DNA of 64,000 nucleotides from Neobacillus sp. SuZ13 (GCF_030123365.1 NZ_CP126107.1:5817501-5881500); one strand, 5' to 3'; shown: positions 1 through 7,909, numbered from the stretch's first letter. The notes: a model not told the origin generated them from the letters alone. Numbers and translations are program-made.

Positions 1-2118
1 GACCGTGAGCGGGAACGGTGGGTCCGCTTGATTCCGTGGTTAGGCGAAGATGGCTTTTTCAAAACGCATCTAAGTGAGGAAGAAGCGTGGATGTTTTTGA
101 CGGAGGCAAGTGAGACGCTGGTAGCCTTGGATGTCGAAATCCTCCTCCCTTCTTGGTGGCAGGCGATGAAGAATGCCAACTTGAAGGTGAAAGCGTCGCT
201 AAAAGGTACCTCGAGCCACCGGCCATCCTTTGTCGGACTTCAGGCTATGCTTGATTTTAACTGGCGCTTTTCGATGAATGGTGTCGACCTGTCCGAAGAT
301 GAGTTTGGGAAACTTGTCGAAGAAAAAAGACGTCTTGTCTTTATTCGCGGCCGCTGGGTGAAGCTGGACCCGCAGTTTATTCGACATATTCAAGATATGA
401 TGAAACGTGCCGAAAAAGAAGGCTTGCATGTCCGCGATTTGCTTGAGCAGGAATTGATGGAGACAGAAGTGACCGAGGATGAGCTCGAGAATCCAAAGGC
501 ATTTGCCAAAATTCAAATTGAATTGAACCGACAATGGAAGCAGATGGTTAAGCAGCTGTCGGAAGTGAACGAAATACCACTCGAGGATGTACCGTCTGGT
601 TTACAGGGAGAGCTCCGACCGTACCAGCAACTCGGCATGAGTTGGCTCTGGTTCCTGCGCCAATATGGATTTGGCGCCACCCTTGCTGATGACATGGGAC
701 TCGGGAAAACCGTCCAGCTCCTCTCCTATTTATTGAAGGTGAAAGAAGTGGTCGGTGATGAGTTAACGCTGGTGCCTGACACCCCAAATGAGGTGAAAAA
801 GCGCCGCAAAAAAGATGAAGATGCTACCGTTGAGCCTGCTGTTAAGGTTCCGACGAAAGCTGCGCTGATTATTTGCCCGACTTCTGTGCTCGGGAACTGG
901 CAGAAGGAGATTGAGCGGTTTGCTCCAGAGATGAATGTGTATCTGCATTACGGGTCGAATCGTCTGAAGGAGGAAGCTTTTGTCGAGAAGGCGAAAGATG
1001 CCGATATTGTTTTAACTTCCTACGGGCTTAGTCATATCGATTTGGTTGAGTTCGAATCGCTGATTTGGAGTTCGATTGCCATCGATGAAGCACAGAACAT
1101 TAAAAATGCCCAGACCAAGCAGTCGAAAGCGGTACGCAGGCTGCGCGGCCGCCACCACATTGCCCTAACAGGGACTCCGATGGAAAACCGCTTATCTGAG
1201 CTGTGGTCGATCTTTGATTTTACCAATCATGGCTACCTTGGCAGCTTGGGGCAGTTTCAGAAAAAGTTCGTGATTCCGATTGAAAAGGATGAGAAGAAAG
1301 AAAAGGTGCAGCAGCTGCAATCATTAATTCGGCCGTTCTTGCTGCGCCGCACGAAAAAGGATGAAGAAGTTGCGTTGAATCTCCCTGATAAGCTGGAGCA
1401 AAAGGAATATTGTCCGCTTACGGCTGAACAGGCGTCGTTATACGAGCAGCTGATCCATGATACGTTCGCAGAAATTGAGAAACTCTCTGGCTTTGAGCGC
1501 AAAGGGTTAATTTTACAAATGCTAAGCCGGTTGAAGCAGTTGTGTAACCACCCTGCTCTCTATCTGAAGGAAAAGTCGGCTGGGCGTGAACTGCTTGAGC
1601 GTTCGAATAAGTTGGAAAAACTTGTTGAATTAATTGATGCGGTTTTAGAACAGGGCGAAAGCTGTCTGATCTTCACCCAATATATCGAAATGGGTGAAAT
1701 GATTCGAAGCACCTTGAAGAAGAAATTTGGCATCGAAGTGCCGTTTTTGAATGGTAGTGTGGCGAAGGCGAAGCGTGACGAGATGATTGAGCAATTCCAG
1801 AACCAGGAGTTCCCGGTGTTCTTGCTGTCATTGAAGGCCGGCGGAACCGGGCTGAATCTGACGGCGGCCAATCACGTCATCCACTATGATCGCTGGTGGA
1901 ATCCGGCAGTTGAAAATCAAGCCACTGACCGCGCCTATCGTATCGGGCAATCTCGCTTTGTCCACGTGCATAAGATGATTTGCACGGGAACACTTGAAGA
2001 AAAGATTGACGCAATGCTGGAGAAAAAGCAATTCCTGAATGACCAAATTATCCAAAGTGAGAACTGGATCACCGAGTTATCGACCGATGAACTTAAGGAC
2101 TTGGTGTATCTGGGGTGA
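1..2118 (+). CDS. ywqA: SNF2-family DEAD/H helicase, 5' end outside window
   Basis: This is the C-terminal ~705 residues of a Swi2/Snf2 ATPase, a DNA-translocating motor. The reading frame is open to base 1, so the gene starts upstream and the first TTG at 28 is not the start. Visible motifs in order are Walker A DDMGLGKT (about 688-711), ICPTSVLGNW, DEAQ box (about 1081-1095), LTGTPMENR, GGTGLNL and RWWNPAVENQATDRAYRIGQ. An extra Lys/Glu-rich stretch of about 40 residues lies between Walker A and motif Ia and contains a copy of the window's 13-bp repeat (771-783). B. subtilis ywqA sits near ssbB, which matches the context here. It ends in a 9-bp repeat array and a terminator. Confidence 0.93.
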   Translation, partial: DRERERWVRLIPWLGEDGFFKTHLSEEEAWMFLTEASETLVALDVEILLPSWWQAMKNANLKVKASLKGTSSHRPSFVGLQAMLDFNWRFSMNGVDLSEDEFGKLVEEKRRLVFIRGRWVKLDPQFIRHIQDMMKRAEKEGLHVRDLLEQELMETEVTEDELENPKAFAKIQIELNRQWKQMVKQLSEVNEIPLEDVPSGLQGELRPYQQLGMSWLWFLRQYGFGATLADDMGLGKTVQLLSYLLKVKEVVGDELTLVPDTPNEVKKRRKKDEDATVEPAVKVPTKAALIICPTSVLGNWQKEIERFAPEMNVYLHYGSNRLKEEAFVEKAKDADIVLTSYGLSHIDLVEFESLIWSSIAIDEAQNIKNAQTKQSKAVRRLRGRHHIALTGTPMENRLSELWSIFDFTNHGYLGSLGQFQKKFVIPIEKDEKKEKVQQLQSLIRPFLLRRTKKDEEVALNLPDKLEQKEYCPLTAEQASLYEQLIHDTFAEIEKLSGFERKGLILQMLSRLKQLCNHPALYLKEKSAGRELLERSNKLEKLVELIDAVLEQGESCLIFTQYIEMGEMIRSTLKKKFGIEVPFLNGSVAKAKRDEMIEQFQNQEFPVFLLSLKAGGTGLNLTAANHVIHYDRWWNPAVENQATDRAYRIGQSRFVHVHKMICTGTLEEKIDAMLEKKQFLNDQIIQSENWITELSTDELKDLVYLG
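771..783 (-). repeat. 13-bp GGTGTCAGGCACC repeat inside the helicase gene
   Basis: The plus strand reads GGTGCCTGACACC, a perfect copy on the minus strand. It is translated as V-P-D-T inside the poorly conserved insert between helicase motifs I and Ia. Confidence 0.85.
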
Positions 2119-2120
2119 TG

Positions 2121-2192
2121 TTGGTGGTCTTGGTGGTGTTGGTGGTGTTGGTGGTGTTGGTGGTGTTGGTGGTGTTGGTGGTGTTGGTGGTG
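2121..2192 (+). repeat. 9-bp tandem array (TTGGTGGTG)x8
   Basis: Eight contiguous 9-bp units run from just after the helicase stop codon. The first unit ends in C instead of G, the other seven are identical. The last GGTG of the array is also the first half of the 13-bp palindrome at 2189-2201. Confidence 0.95.
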
Positions 2193-2263
2193 TCAGGCAC
2201 CGTCCGTGGACAATCGATCCCTCTTGTCCATATTGAGAGGACATAAAAATGGTGTCACGCACC
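2189..2263 (+). repeat. Paired 13-bp repeat element
   Basis: GGTGTCAGGCACC (2189-2201) is followed by a core containing GTGGACAA, TTGTCCAT and AGGACATAAAAAT, and then a one-base variant GGTGTCACGCACC (2251-2263). Here both copies are in direct orientation. Confidence 0.8.
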
Positions 2264-2277
2264 ACTATGTTATAAAG

Positions 2278-2310
2278 AGGATAAAGCCGCAATGGTTTTA
2301 TCCTTTTTTT
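2278..2310 (+). terminator. Rho-independent terminator of the SNF2 gene
   Basis: AGGATAAA (2278-2285) pairs with TTTATCCT (2297-2304) and runs into seven T residues. Confidence 0.75.
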
Positions 2311-2426
2311 GTTGGTATTTATGCTTGAAACGTTGGTAAGATATTTGCCTTAACTCTCTCACTTTTCTGTATAATTTTGCTATTCCGCGTATTTTGTAAC
2401 CGCTTTTATGTGAATGGATTCACAAG

Positions 2427-2432
2427 TATAAT
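2427..2432 (+). promoter_or_regulatory. Possible sigma-A -10 box for the 48-residue gene
   Basis: A perfect TATAAT lies 42 bases before the start codon. The -35 candidate TTTATG at 2405-2410 is poor. A second TATAAT occurs at 2370-2375. Confidence 0.4.
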
Positions 2433-2473
2433 AGAGACATAAGAATCCATTAACCCATTATAGGGAGGAAATT

Positions 2474-2620
2474 ATGATGCTTACAGACTTTTTGTTTGAG
2501 CTTAAAAACTGGTGGTTTGGCGAAACATTTGATGAAGTCGAGGAATTTGAGCGCCTAGAGTCCAAACATACCAGGGTTCACCATGATGAAAATATTTACG
2601 AAATCATCCGAGTCCATTAA
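2474..2620 (+). CDS. Small acidic orphan protein, 48 residues
   Basis: The frame starts at ATG-ATG after a strong TAGGGAGGAA ribosome binding site (2461-2470) and ends with TAA just before a textbook terminator, so it is a complete small transcription unit. The protein begins MMLTDFLFELKNWWFG and continues into a Glu/Asp-rich stretch (EVEEFERLES) and a His-rich tail ending IIRVH. It has no signal peptide or clear membrane segment; the hydrophobic, Trp-containing N terminus could be an amphipathic helix. I do not recognise a family. It is kept because the ribosome binding site, frame and terminator agree. Confidence 0.7.
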   Translation: MMLTDFLFELKNWWFGETFDEVEEFERLESKHTRVHHDENIYEIIRVH

Positions 2621-2639
2621 TTAACCTTTTACGCCAAGT

Positions 2640-2669
2640 AAGCCTTCTTGTTAAGAAGGCTTCTTTTTT
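2640..2669 (+). terminator. Terminator of the 48-residue gene
   Basis: AAGCCTTCTT pairs perfectly with AAGAAGGCTT across a GTT loop and is followed by six T residues. Confidence 0.9.
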
Positions 2670-2707
2670 GACCACTAGAATGTTTTTTACAGAATAACGG
2701 TGTCCTT

Positions 2708-3772
2708 CTAAACGTTTCTATTCGCGTTTATTTTTGCTGAAAGAGTACTATAGAATTTCTGTGGTTCATCAAGACGGAGATGGGCTTTGGTTACTTTTTT
2801 CTTAAAGCCATAAATGAAGCTTGCTTCGAGAGGATGAAAGAACTCGACTTCAAACATGGGTTTTTCTTTAAAAAAATCAGCAGCGCCCCCATCGAAAACT
2901 TGTTTAGCTTCTTCTTTTGATAATGTTTCAGGACCATCGTAAGGATGAATACTTTTAATTTCCTCTAGCGGTATAATTAACTGTTTCATGAGTCCAACCT
3001 GCAGATACAGATGCCAATCCGTGATCATGATCGGGCAATGCCGAATTGCTTGGATTTCTGCTAGAAAGAATAACAAGGTATACACATTTAAGACGAGCGC
3101 GATGATGGCAACAAGCGGGCTCCACGAATGAAGGAGAAAATGAAAGCCTACAGATTCCAACACAAGGGCGTGAATGAGCATGACGTATAGCGTAATTGTG
3201 CCGGTTTTTTTATGGTAGGTGTACATGCGTTTATCAAGTGTGGCTGGTTTCCTACGCCAAGAAAATAGGCTGTAATAATACATCTTCACGTCAGTGAAAA
3301 AAATTTCTTGGACCCTAGTTGGTTTGAGGTTCTGATCCCATGCTTTTTTCATTCGATAGGTGAAAGTGGGAAATTCGCTTTCAGACTTGCGGTAACTTTT
3401 GACGATCGCAGGTATTTTTGCCAGCAATTGAATGACGACGTAAAGTTCGAGCAGGAAAAAAGCAGCTTCGCCGGCTAATAGGATATATTTTACAAAGGAA
3501 TAGGCTGACAGGAGGTGATGCGGAATTACTATGACCGCAGCGCCGTATCCCAACAGCATCACTGGGAGTAGATATTTTAGGGAATAGCGTTTTCTGATGA
3601 TGAAGAAGTACACGAGTAACGGTATGGTGATGATGAAATCAAATAATGAACCTAATGCCATTCCTGTTGGGATTGGTCCTAAACTTTCAAGGCGGTAAAT
3701 CAGGAAGTTGGAACATACTACTAAGGCGAGAATGAAGCTGAACCAGAACCATTTTTTTATTGGTAGAGTCAT
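2708..3772 (-). CDS. Multi-pass membrane protein of unknown function
   Basis: A 354-residue protein with about four hydrophobic helices in its first ~120 residues (starting ILALVVCSNFLIY), a soluble stretch, two more helices (LYVMLIHALVLESVGFHFLL and LVAIIALVLNVYTLLFFLAE), and a ~90-residue soluble tail with a beta-rich pattern (MITDWHLYLQVG, ITLEEIKSIHPYDG-like) resembling bacterial PH-like domains. ATG follows AAAGGAGG with good spacing. Such proteins in Bacillaceae are often database-labelled beta-carotene monooxygenase without evidence, and I see no such domain. It is monocistronic, with a methyltransferase gene upstream. Confidence 0.8.
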   Translation of the reverse strand: MTLPIKKWFWFSFILALVVCSNFLIYRLESLGPIPTGMALGSLFDFIITIPLLVYFFIIRKRYSLKYLLPVMLLGYGAAVIVIPHHLLSAYSFVKYILLAGEAAFFLLELYVVIQLLAKIPAIVKSYRKSESEFPTFTYRMKKAWDQNLKPTRVQEIFFTDVKMYYYSLFSWRRKPATLDKRMYTYHKKTGTITLYVMLIHALVLESVGFHFLLHSWSPLVAIIALVLNVYTLLFFLAEIQAIRHCPIMITDWHLYLQVGLMKQLIIPLEEIKSIHPYDGPETLSKEEAKQVFDGGAADFFKEKPMFEVEFFHPLEASFIYGFKKKVTKAHLRLDEPQKFYSTLSAKINANRNV

Positions 3773-3876
3773 CTTTTCTAACCTCCTTTGCTAATAATAT
3801 TTTAACATAAATATCCATTTATAGTGGTTACTTTGCACTATAAATATCATGAATATCTATCTATTGAGCCCGAAGC

Positions 3877-3900
3877 AAAAAGGGCCTTTAGCTGGCCCCT
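3877..3900 (-). terminator. Terminator of the methyltransferase gene
   Basis: On the minus strand GGGCC (3898-3894) pairs with GGCCC (3886-3882) and is followed by a T-rich tract. Confidence 0.65.
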
Positions 3901-3906
3901 TGGAGA

Positions 3907-4671
3907 TTACTCTTTCACTCCCATCACGCGAATTCGCTTATAATCCGCGATCCATGTACCGTTCTGATATAAGTCATCTCTTAAATTTTTGGTGGATTCT
4001 GATATGATGCGCTCTTTGGATTCGGTTGTGAGGCCATCCAGCATACTAGCGGCGAACATCTCAATCCAGTTTCGCAACCCGTTTTCTCCGTTTAATGGTG
4101 TAGGCCGATCGAAATGTTGGGCATGGGTGACTCGAAATCCGACTTGTTCCATTAATGAGGTGTATTCACCGATGCTAGGGTAATACCAAGGAAATTGCTC
4201 GGTTTGATAGCTGGTTCCTAATTGATGAATAAGTTCTTTGGTGATTTTTTGGACGTTGCCCTTCCCGCCGAATTCTGCGACAAATCGGCCGCCAGGTTTT
4301 AAGGCTTGATAAATGGATTGCAAGGCCTGTTTCGGAGTTTTCACCCAATGCAGTGTGGCATTAGAAAAAACGGCATCGAATTCGTTTCTGTAATTCATGG
4401 TTGCAGCTTCCTGCACCCTAAAGGTTAGACCTGGATACTTTTTTTGTGCCTGCTGGACCATGTTTTCGGATTTATCTATCCCAATTATGGTTGCGCCCAT
4501 CTGTTTCATTTGGTTGGCCAGATCCCCAGTCCCACAGCCAAGGTCGAGAACTTTTTCACCCGGCTTCAGTGCTAGCCATTGAAGCAAATTCCCGCCAAAA
4601 TGCGAAACAAATGCATGCTGTTGATCATATAAACTAGCATTCCAGCTATCTTTCGTAACTCTATTGGACAT
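3907..4671 (-). CDS. Class I SAM-dependent methyltransferase
   Basis: A 254-residue Rossmann-fold methyltransferase. Motif I is VLDLGCGTGDLA (about residues 41-52), the acidic end of strand 2 is IIGIDKSENM, and the post-II motif is AVFSNATLHWV, which resembles trans-aconitate methyltransferase-type enzymes. The C-terminal half carries the helical cap typical of this subfamily. The substrate cannot be told from sequence. The start codon lies directly behind GGGGAAGG, which is closer than usual, so the exact start is slightly uncertain. It is monocistronic, flanked by its own terminator and by the 52-bp repeat array upstream. Confidence 0.88.
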   Translation of the reverse strand: MSNRVTKDSWNASLYDQQHAFVSHFGGNLLQWLALKPGEKVLDLGCGTGDLANQMKQMGATIIGIDKSENMVQQAQKKYPGLTFRVQEAATMNYRNEFDAVFSNATLHWVKTPKQALQSIYQALKPGGRFVAEFGGKGNVQKITKELIHQLGTSYQTEQFPWYYPSIGEYTSLMEQVGFRVTHAQHFDRPTPLNGENGLRNWIEMFAASMLDGLTTESKERIISESTKNLRDDLYQNGTWIADYKRIRVMGVKE

Positions 4672-4751
4672 CCTTCCCCACCCCTTAATTTCAATTTTTT
4701 AATAATTATAACAAAATATTGGGAAAGATAACCACAAATGTGTCCATGTGC

Positions 4752-4764
4752 GGTGCCTGACACC
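4752..4764 (-). repeat. 13-bp GGTGTCAGGCACC repeat
   Basis: A perfect minus-strand copy in the spacer upstream of the methyltransferase. On the minus strand it continues as CATGGACACA, the same core seen at other copies. Confidence 0.85.
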
Positions 4765-4770
4765 TGGTTT

Positions 4771-5038
4771 CGGTAAATGAAGCAGCGCTCCTTTTACCGA
4801 AAGAGGCGATTTTTCCCTTGAACGGTAAATGCAGCAGCGCTCCTTTTACCGCAAGTGACGATTTTTCCCTTGAACGGTAAATGCAGCGGGACTCCTTTTA
4901 CCGAAAGTGACAATTTTCCCCTTGAACGGTAAATGCAGCGGGACTCCTTTTACCGTAAGTGACAATTTTTCCCTTGAACGGTAAATGTAGTAGCTTTCCT
5001 TTTACCGCAAGTGACGATTTTTCCCTTGAACGGTAAAT
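4771..5038. repeat. 52-bp tandem repeat array, five copies plus a partial
   Basis: Units begin at 4771, 4823, 4875, 4927, 4979 and 5031, exactly 52 bp apart. Each unit starts CGGTAAATG and contains CTTTTACCG ~20 bases later, giving an inverted repeat CGGTAAA/TTTACCG. The rest of the unit is a spacer close to AAGTGACAATTTTTCCCTTGAA. Copies differ at several positions. It fills most of the 430-bp gene-free stretch between the methyltransferase and the aldo/keto reductase. No open frame spans it. Confidence 0.95.
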
Positions 5039-5046
5039 GAATGAAT

Positions 5047-5081
5047 AAAAAAACGACCAATCTTCGAATGAAAATTGGTCG
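5047..5081 (-). terminator. Terminator of the aldo/keto reductase gene
   Basis: CGACCAAT (5054-5061) pairs perfectly with ATTGGTCG (5074-5081). On the minus strand it is followed by seven T residues. Confidence 0.88.
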
Positions 5082-5102
5082 ATTCATAATATTCTAAAAT
5101 AC

Positions 5103-5933
5103 TTAGAAATCAAAGTTGTCGGGGTCTGGGCCGACGCGGTGGTTTTGGTTCAACTCGTTGATTCGGTGCATGTCCTCTTGCGTGAGTTCGAAGTCGAATA
5201 CTTGTGAGTTTTCGATGATTCGGTGTTCTTTTGTTGATTTTGGGATGGTGATGACGCCATTTTGCAGATCCCAGCGTAAGATGATTTGGGCAACTGATTT
5301 ATTGTATTTAGAAGCAAGTTCCACCAATACCTCATTGTCTAATAATTGACCTTGCATTAATGGTGACCAGGCCTCCATCTGAATCCCGTTCTCGCGGCAG
5401 AATGTTTGAACCTCTTTTTGAGTTAAGCGCGGATGGTATTCAACTTGGTTCACCATTGGCTTGATTTCTGCGTCCTTCAAAAGGTCTTCCAGGTGGTGTA
5501 CTTGGAAATTGCTGACCCCAATCGCTTTCACTCGTCCTTCTTTGTAAAGAGTCTCTAACGCTCTCCACGCTTCCTTGTATTTTCCAGCTACTGGCCAGTG
5601 AATGAGGTAGAGGTCCAAGTACTCTAAACCTAGCTTATCTAGGCTTGTTTGATACGCTGCTAAGGTTGATTCGTAGCCAAGGTCAGCATTCCAGACCTTT
5701 GATGTAACGAATAAATCTTCTCTAGCGATGCCGGATTCTTTAATCCCTTGTCCTACTCCCTCTTCATTTCCATAAATGGACGCCGTGTCAATGCTGCGGT
5801 AACCATGTTTAATTGCCGTTTTCACCGCGTTCACTAACTCCGGTCCTTCCTCAACCTTAAAGACACCCAGGCCAAACCATGGCATTTTTACCCCATTATT
5901 TATTGTTGTTGTACTTTGTAAATTGTTTATCAT
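5103..5933 (-). CDS. yvgN: Aldo/keto reductase, YvgN/glyoxal reductase type
   Basis: A 276-residue NADPH-dependent AKR5-family enzyme that reduces aldehydes such as methylglyoxal in the cytoplasm. It shows GYRSIDTASIYGNE (catalytic Asp and Tyr), the catalytic Lys in FVTSKVWN, the His in YLIHWPV, GVSNFQVHHLE, WSPLMQGQLL and the cofactor loop IPKSTKEHRI. It closely follows B. subtilis YvgN over its whole length. The ATG at 5933 is chosen because GGAGGT lies 8 bases upstream; an in-frame TTG 15 bases earlier would put this site inside the coding region. It follows the MFS gene by 47 bp on the same strand and is probably co-transcribed with it. Confidence 0.93.
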   Translation of the reverse strand: MINNLQSTTTINNGVKMPWFGLGVFKVEEGPELVNAVKTAIKHGYRSIDTASIYGNEEGVGQGIKESGIAREDLFVTSKVWNADLGYESTLAAYQTSLDKLGLEYLDLYLIHWPVAGKYKEAWRALETLYKEGRVKAIGVSNFQVHHLEDLLKDAEIKPMVNQVEYHPRLTQKEVQTFCRENGIQMEAWSPLMQGQLLDNEVLVELASKYNKSVAQIILRWDLQNGVITIPKSTKEHRIIENSQVFDFELTQEDMHRINELNQNHRVGPDPDNFDF

Positions 5934-5968
5934 TTTTAATACCTCCAATTGTATTTTGTTAATTCACG

Positions 5969-5995
5969 CAACTGTCCTACTCACGAGGACAGTTG
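5969..5995 (-). other. Perfect hairpin across the MFS stop codon
   Basis: CAACTGTCCT (5969-5978) pairs with AGGACAGTTG (5986-5995). The stem includes the last codons and the stop of the MFS gene. There is no T run, so it looks like an intercistronic processing or stabilising structure rather than a terminator. Confidence 0.6.
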
Positions 5996-7204
5996 TGCTT
6001 TTGTGGTGCCTGACACCACTGACTCTGCGTCTTTCTTTTCTAGTGCTCGGCTCACCCCTGTTAGGATGGCCGCAGCGAATACCATTAATGCTCCGATCCA
6101 TGTGGTGTGGATGAGTCCTAGCGTATCAGTGATAGTGCCGCCTAGGTAGGAGCCGATGGCGATTCCTGCGTTGAAGGCGGCGATGTTGATGGCGGAGGCT
6201 ACATCGACTGCACTTGGGACGTAGCGTTCCGCGAGGATGACCACATAGACTTGCAGTCCTGGTACGTTCATAAAGGCGAGCAATCCCATAAAAATAATCG
6301 TGATTAAGCCCGCAATTTTAAACGGTGCGGTGAACATTAGGACAAGCAGAACAACAGCTTGCACAATAAACATATAAAATAGCGATCCAATAGGATTGCG
6401 GTTCGAGAGCTTGCCGCCCATCATGTTGCCAATGGCGATCGCCAATCCGTACGCCAATAGAATTATCGCAATTGAACTCTCGTTAAATCCGGTTATTTCC
6501 TGTAGCAATGGTGACAAATAAGTAAAGACAACAAATGTCCCGCCATACCCCAGGGCCGTGATGACGAATAAAAGTAGGAGTCGGCCATTGGTCAGGAGTT
6601 TGACCTGGTCTCGCATGCTGGTCTGGGTTCCTTTTTTCAAAAAGGAAGGTATGAGAATCCAGTTGGCGATGAAGCCGATGACTCCAACGATGACGATAAG
6701 GATGAACGCAAGCCTCCAGCCGTATTGTTGGCCGATGAATGTACCGAATGGCACGCCTGTGACGGTGGCGACGGTAAGGCCGGAGAACATGATTGAGATG
6801 GCGCTCGCGCGGCGGTTGGCCGGGACGAGGTCGGCCGCGATGGTAGAGCCGATCGACATGAAGACACCATGTGATAGAGCCGAAATCACTCGGGCGGCGA
6901 GCAATACGCTTATGGTTGTCGCGCTCGCGGCTATTCCGTTACCAATGATGAAGACAATCATGATCCATAATAATAGGGTTTTACGTGACATGCGCGATGT
7001 CATTGATGTCAGCACTGGTGCTCCGAATGTGACCCCGAGGGCGTATAGGGAGACGGTCAGTCCCGCGGTGGTGACGGGTATGTGCAAGTCTTGGGCGATG
7101 AGCGGCAGCAATCCGACGCTGATAAATTCGGTGGTGCCGATTGCAAAGGCGCTGACGGCTAAGGCCAGCAGTGCGAATGTGCTTTGCTGTTTATTTAAAG
7201 ACAT
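5981..7204 (-). CDS. MFS drug/sugar efflux transporter (DHA1, AraJ-like)
   Basis: A 407-residue, 12-helix major facilitator. The first helices carry TTEFISVGLLPLIAQDL and the loop 2-3 signature region GAPVLTSMTSRMSRKTLLLW. VPANRRASAISIMFSGLTVATVTGVPFGTFIG is the motif C region typical of proton-coupled exporters. ATG follows AGGAGGAACATTT. The C-terminal tail contains the 13-bp repeat (read V-S-G-T) and then ends within 10 residues. It is divergent from an HxlR-type regulator across a promoter region with GGTACC motifs and is followed by an aldehyde reductase. This suggests an electrophile or toxic-compound response, but the substrate is unknown. Confidence 0.9.
   Translation of the reverse strand: MSLNKQQSTFALLALAVSAFAIGTTEFISVGLLPLIAQDLHIPVTTAGLTVSLYALGVTFGAPVLTSMTSRMSRKTLLLWIMIVFIIGNGIAASATTISVLLAARVISALSHGVFMSIGSTIAADLVPANRRASAISIMFSGLTVATVTGVPFGTFIGQQYGWRLAFILIVIVGVIGFIANWILIPSFLKKGTQTSMRDQVKLLTNGRLLLLFVITALGYGGTFVVFTYLSPLLQEITGFNESSIAIILLAYGLAIAIGNMMGGKLSNRNPIGSLFYMFIVQAVVLLVLMFTAPFKIAGLITIIFMGLLAFMNVPGLQVYVVILAERYVPSAVDVASAINIAAFNAGIAIGSYLGGTITDTLGLIHTTWIGALMVFAAAILTGVSRALEKKDAESVVSGTTKAQLSS
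6005..6017 (-). repeat. 13-bp repeat inside the MFS C-terminal coding tail
   Basis: The plus strand reads GGTGCCTGACACC. In the gene frame it is GTG-TCA-GGC-ACC (V-S-G-T), ten codons from the stop. Confidence 0.85.
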
Positions 7205-7316
7205 AAATGTTCCTCCTCATTTGTGTAGGTTTATTTAAAAAGGTATGATTGTTTTCATCCGGCAAATGTTATTATGGAGGATATCTAAGATTATCGGAAG
7301 TACGCACTTTAAAGTG

Positions 7317-7359
7317 ATATAGGTACCTGACAGTGCTATAGGTACTTTTTGGTACCTAT
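7317..7359. promoter_or_regulatory. Candidate HxlR-family operator between divergent genes
   Basis: ATAGGTAC (7338-7345) and GTACCTAT (7352-7359) form a perfect inverted repeat with a 6-base spacer. A palindromic AGGTACCT lies 17 bases to the left (7321-7328). This spacing of GTAC half-sites suits a dimeric winged-helix regulator. The assignment to the adjacent regulator is inference. Confidence 0.5.
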
Positions 7360-7400
7360 CTGCCTGTCCGCTTGTCTTTGAAATGAGGAGGAAAGAGAAG

Positions 7401-7772
7401 ATGGAGAAGAAAAAATATAATATATCGGTTGAAGCGACGCTTGAGGTGATTGGCGGGAAGTGGAAGTGTGTGATTCTCTGCCATTTGACGCATGGAAAAA
7501 AGCGGACGAGTGAATTGAAGCGACTGATGCCGAATATTACGCAGAAAATGTTGACGCAGCAGCTGCGGGAGCTGGAGGACGATGGCGTAATTAATCGGAT
7601 TATTTACAATCAGATTCCCCCAAAAGTGGAGTATGAATTAAGTGAGTACGGCCGGAGTCTGGAGGGGATCTTGAATTCGCTCTGTACATGGGGCGAGAAT
7701 CATATTGAGAGGGTTTATGGGGATAAGTTCTCCGTATTAGAGAAAAGTGTTTTGAATGATCATCTTAAATAA
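7401..7772 (+). CDS. HxlR-family winged-helix transcriptional regulator
   Basis: A 123-residue regulator with the family signature E-A-T-L-E-V-I-G-G-K-W-K-C at the N terminus, the recognition region ELKRLMPNITQKMLTQQLRELEDDGVI and the wing PPKVEYELSEYGRSL. ATG 7401 is chosen over ATG 7383 because the Shine-Dalgarno AGGAGG (7386-7391) lies within the longer version. Redox-sensing relatives such as YodB and HypR use an N-terminal Cys. Here that position is not Cys; Cys residues are instead near 23, 27 and in SLCTWGENH. It is divergent from the MFS/AKR pair, which it probably controls. Confidence 0.9.
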   Translation: MEKKKYNISVEATLEVIGGKWKCVILCHLTHGKKRTSELKRLMPNITQKMLTQQLRELEDDGVINRIIYNQIPPKVEYELSEYGRSLEGILNSLCTWGENHIERVYGDKFSVLEKSVLNDHLK

Positions 7773-7774
7773 AT

Positions 7775-7835
7775 GGTGTCAGGCATCATTTATTATTTAG
7801 CACTAGTGGCAATGGTGTCATCGGTGTCAGGCACC
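7775..7835 (+). repeat. Paired 13-bp repeats, one degenerate
   Basis: GGTGTCAGGCATC (7775-7787, one mismatch) and a perfect GGTGTCAGGCACC (7823-7835) lie in direct orientation just after the regulator gene. Confidence 0.75.
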
Positions 7836-7870
7836 ACATTTTAGCGCCAATGCCGATGCCAAAGGAGAAA

Positions 7871-7909
7871 GGCCATAGGCCGCTATCGCGGACTGTGGCC
7901 CTATTTTTT
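7871..7909 (+). terminator. Terminator of the HxlR-type regulator gene
   Basis: GGCCATAGGCCGC (7871-7883) pairs with GCGGACTGTGGCC (7888-7900) with two weak positions. Six T residues follow and overlap the stop codon of the convergent gene. Confidence 0.8.

Noticed and set aside
2077..2292. Pro-Thr repeat protein on the minus strand and Gly-Val repeat protein on the plus strand
   Set aside because: Both are translations of the 9-bp array with no ribosome binding site.
4771..5038. CRISPR array
   Set aside because: Units are contiguous 52-bp repeats with no unique spacers, and no cas genes are near.
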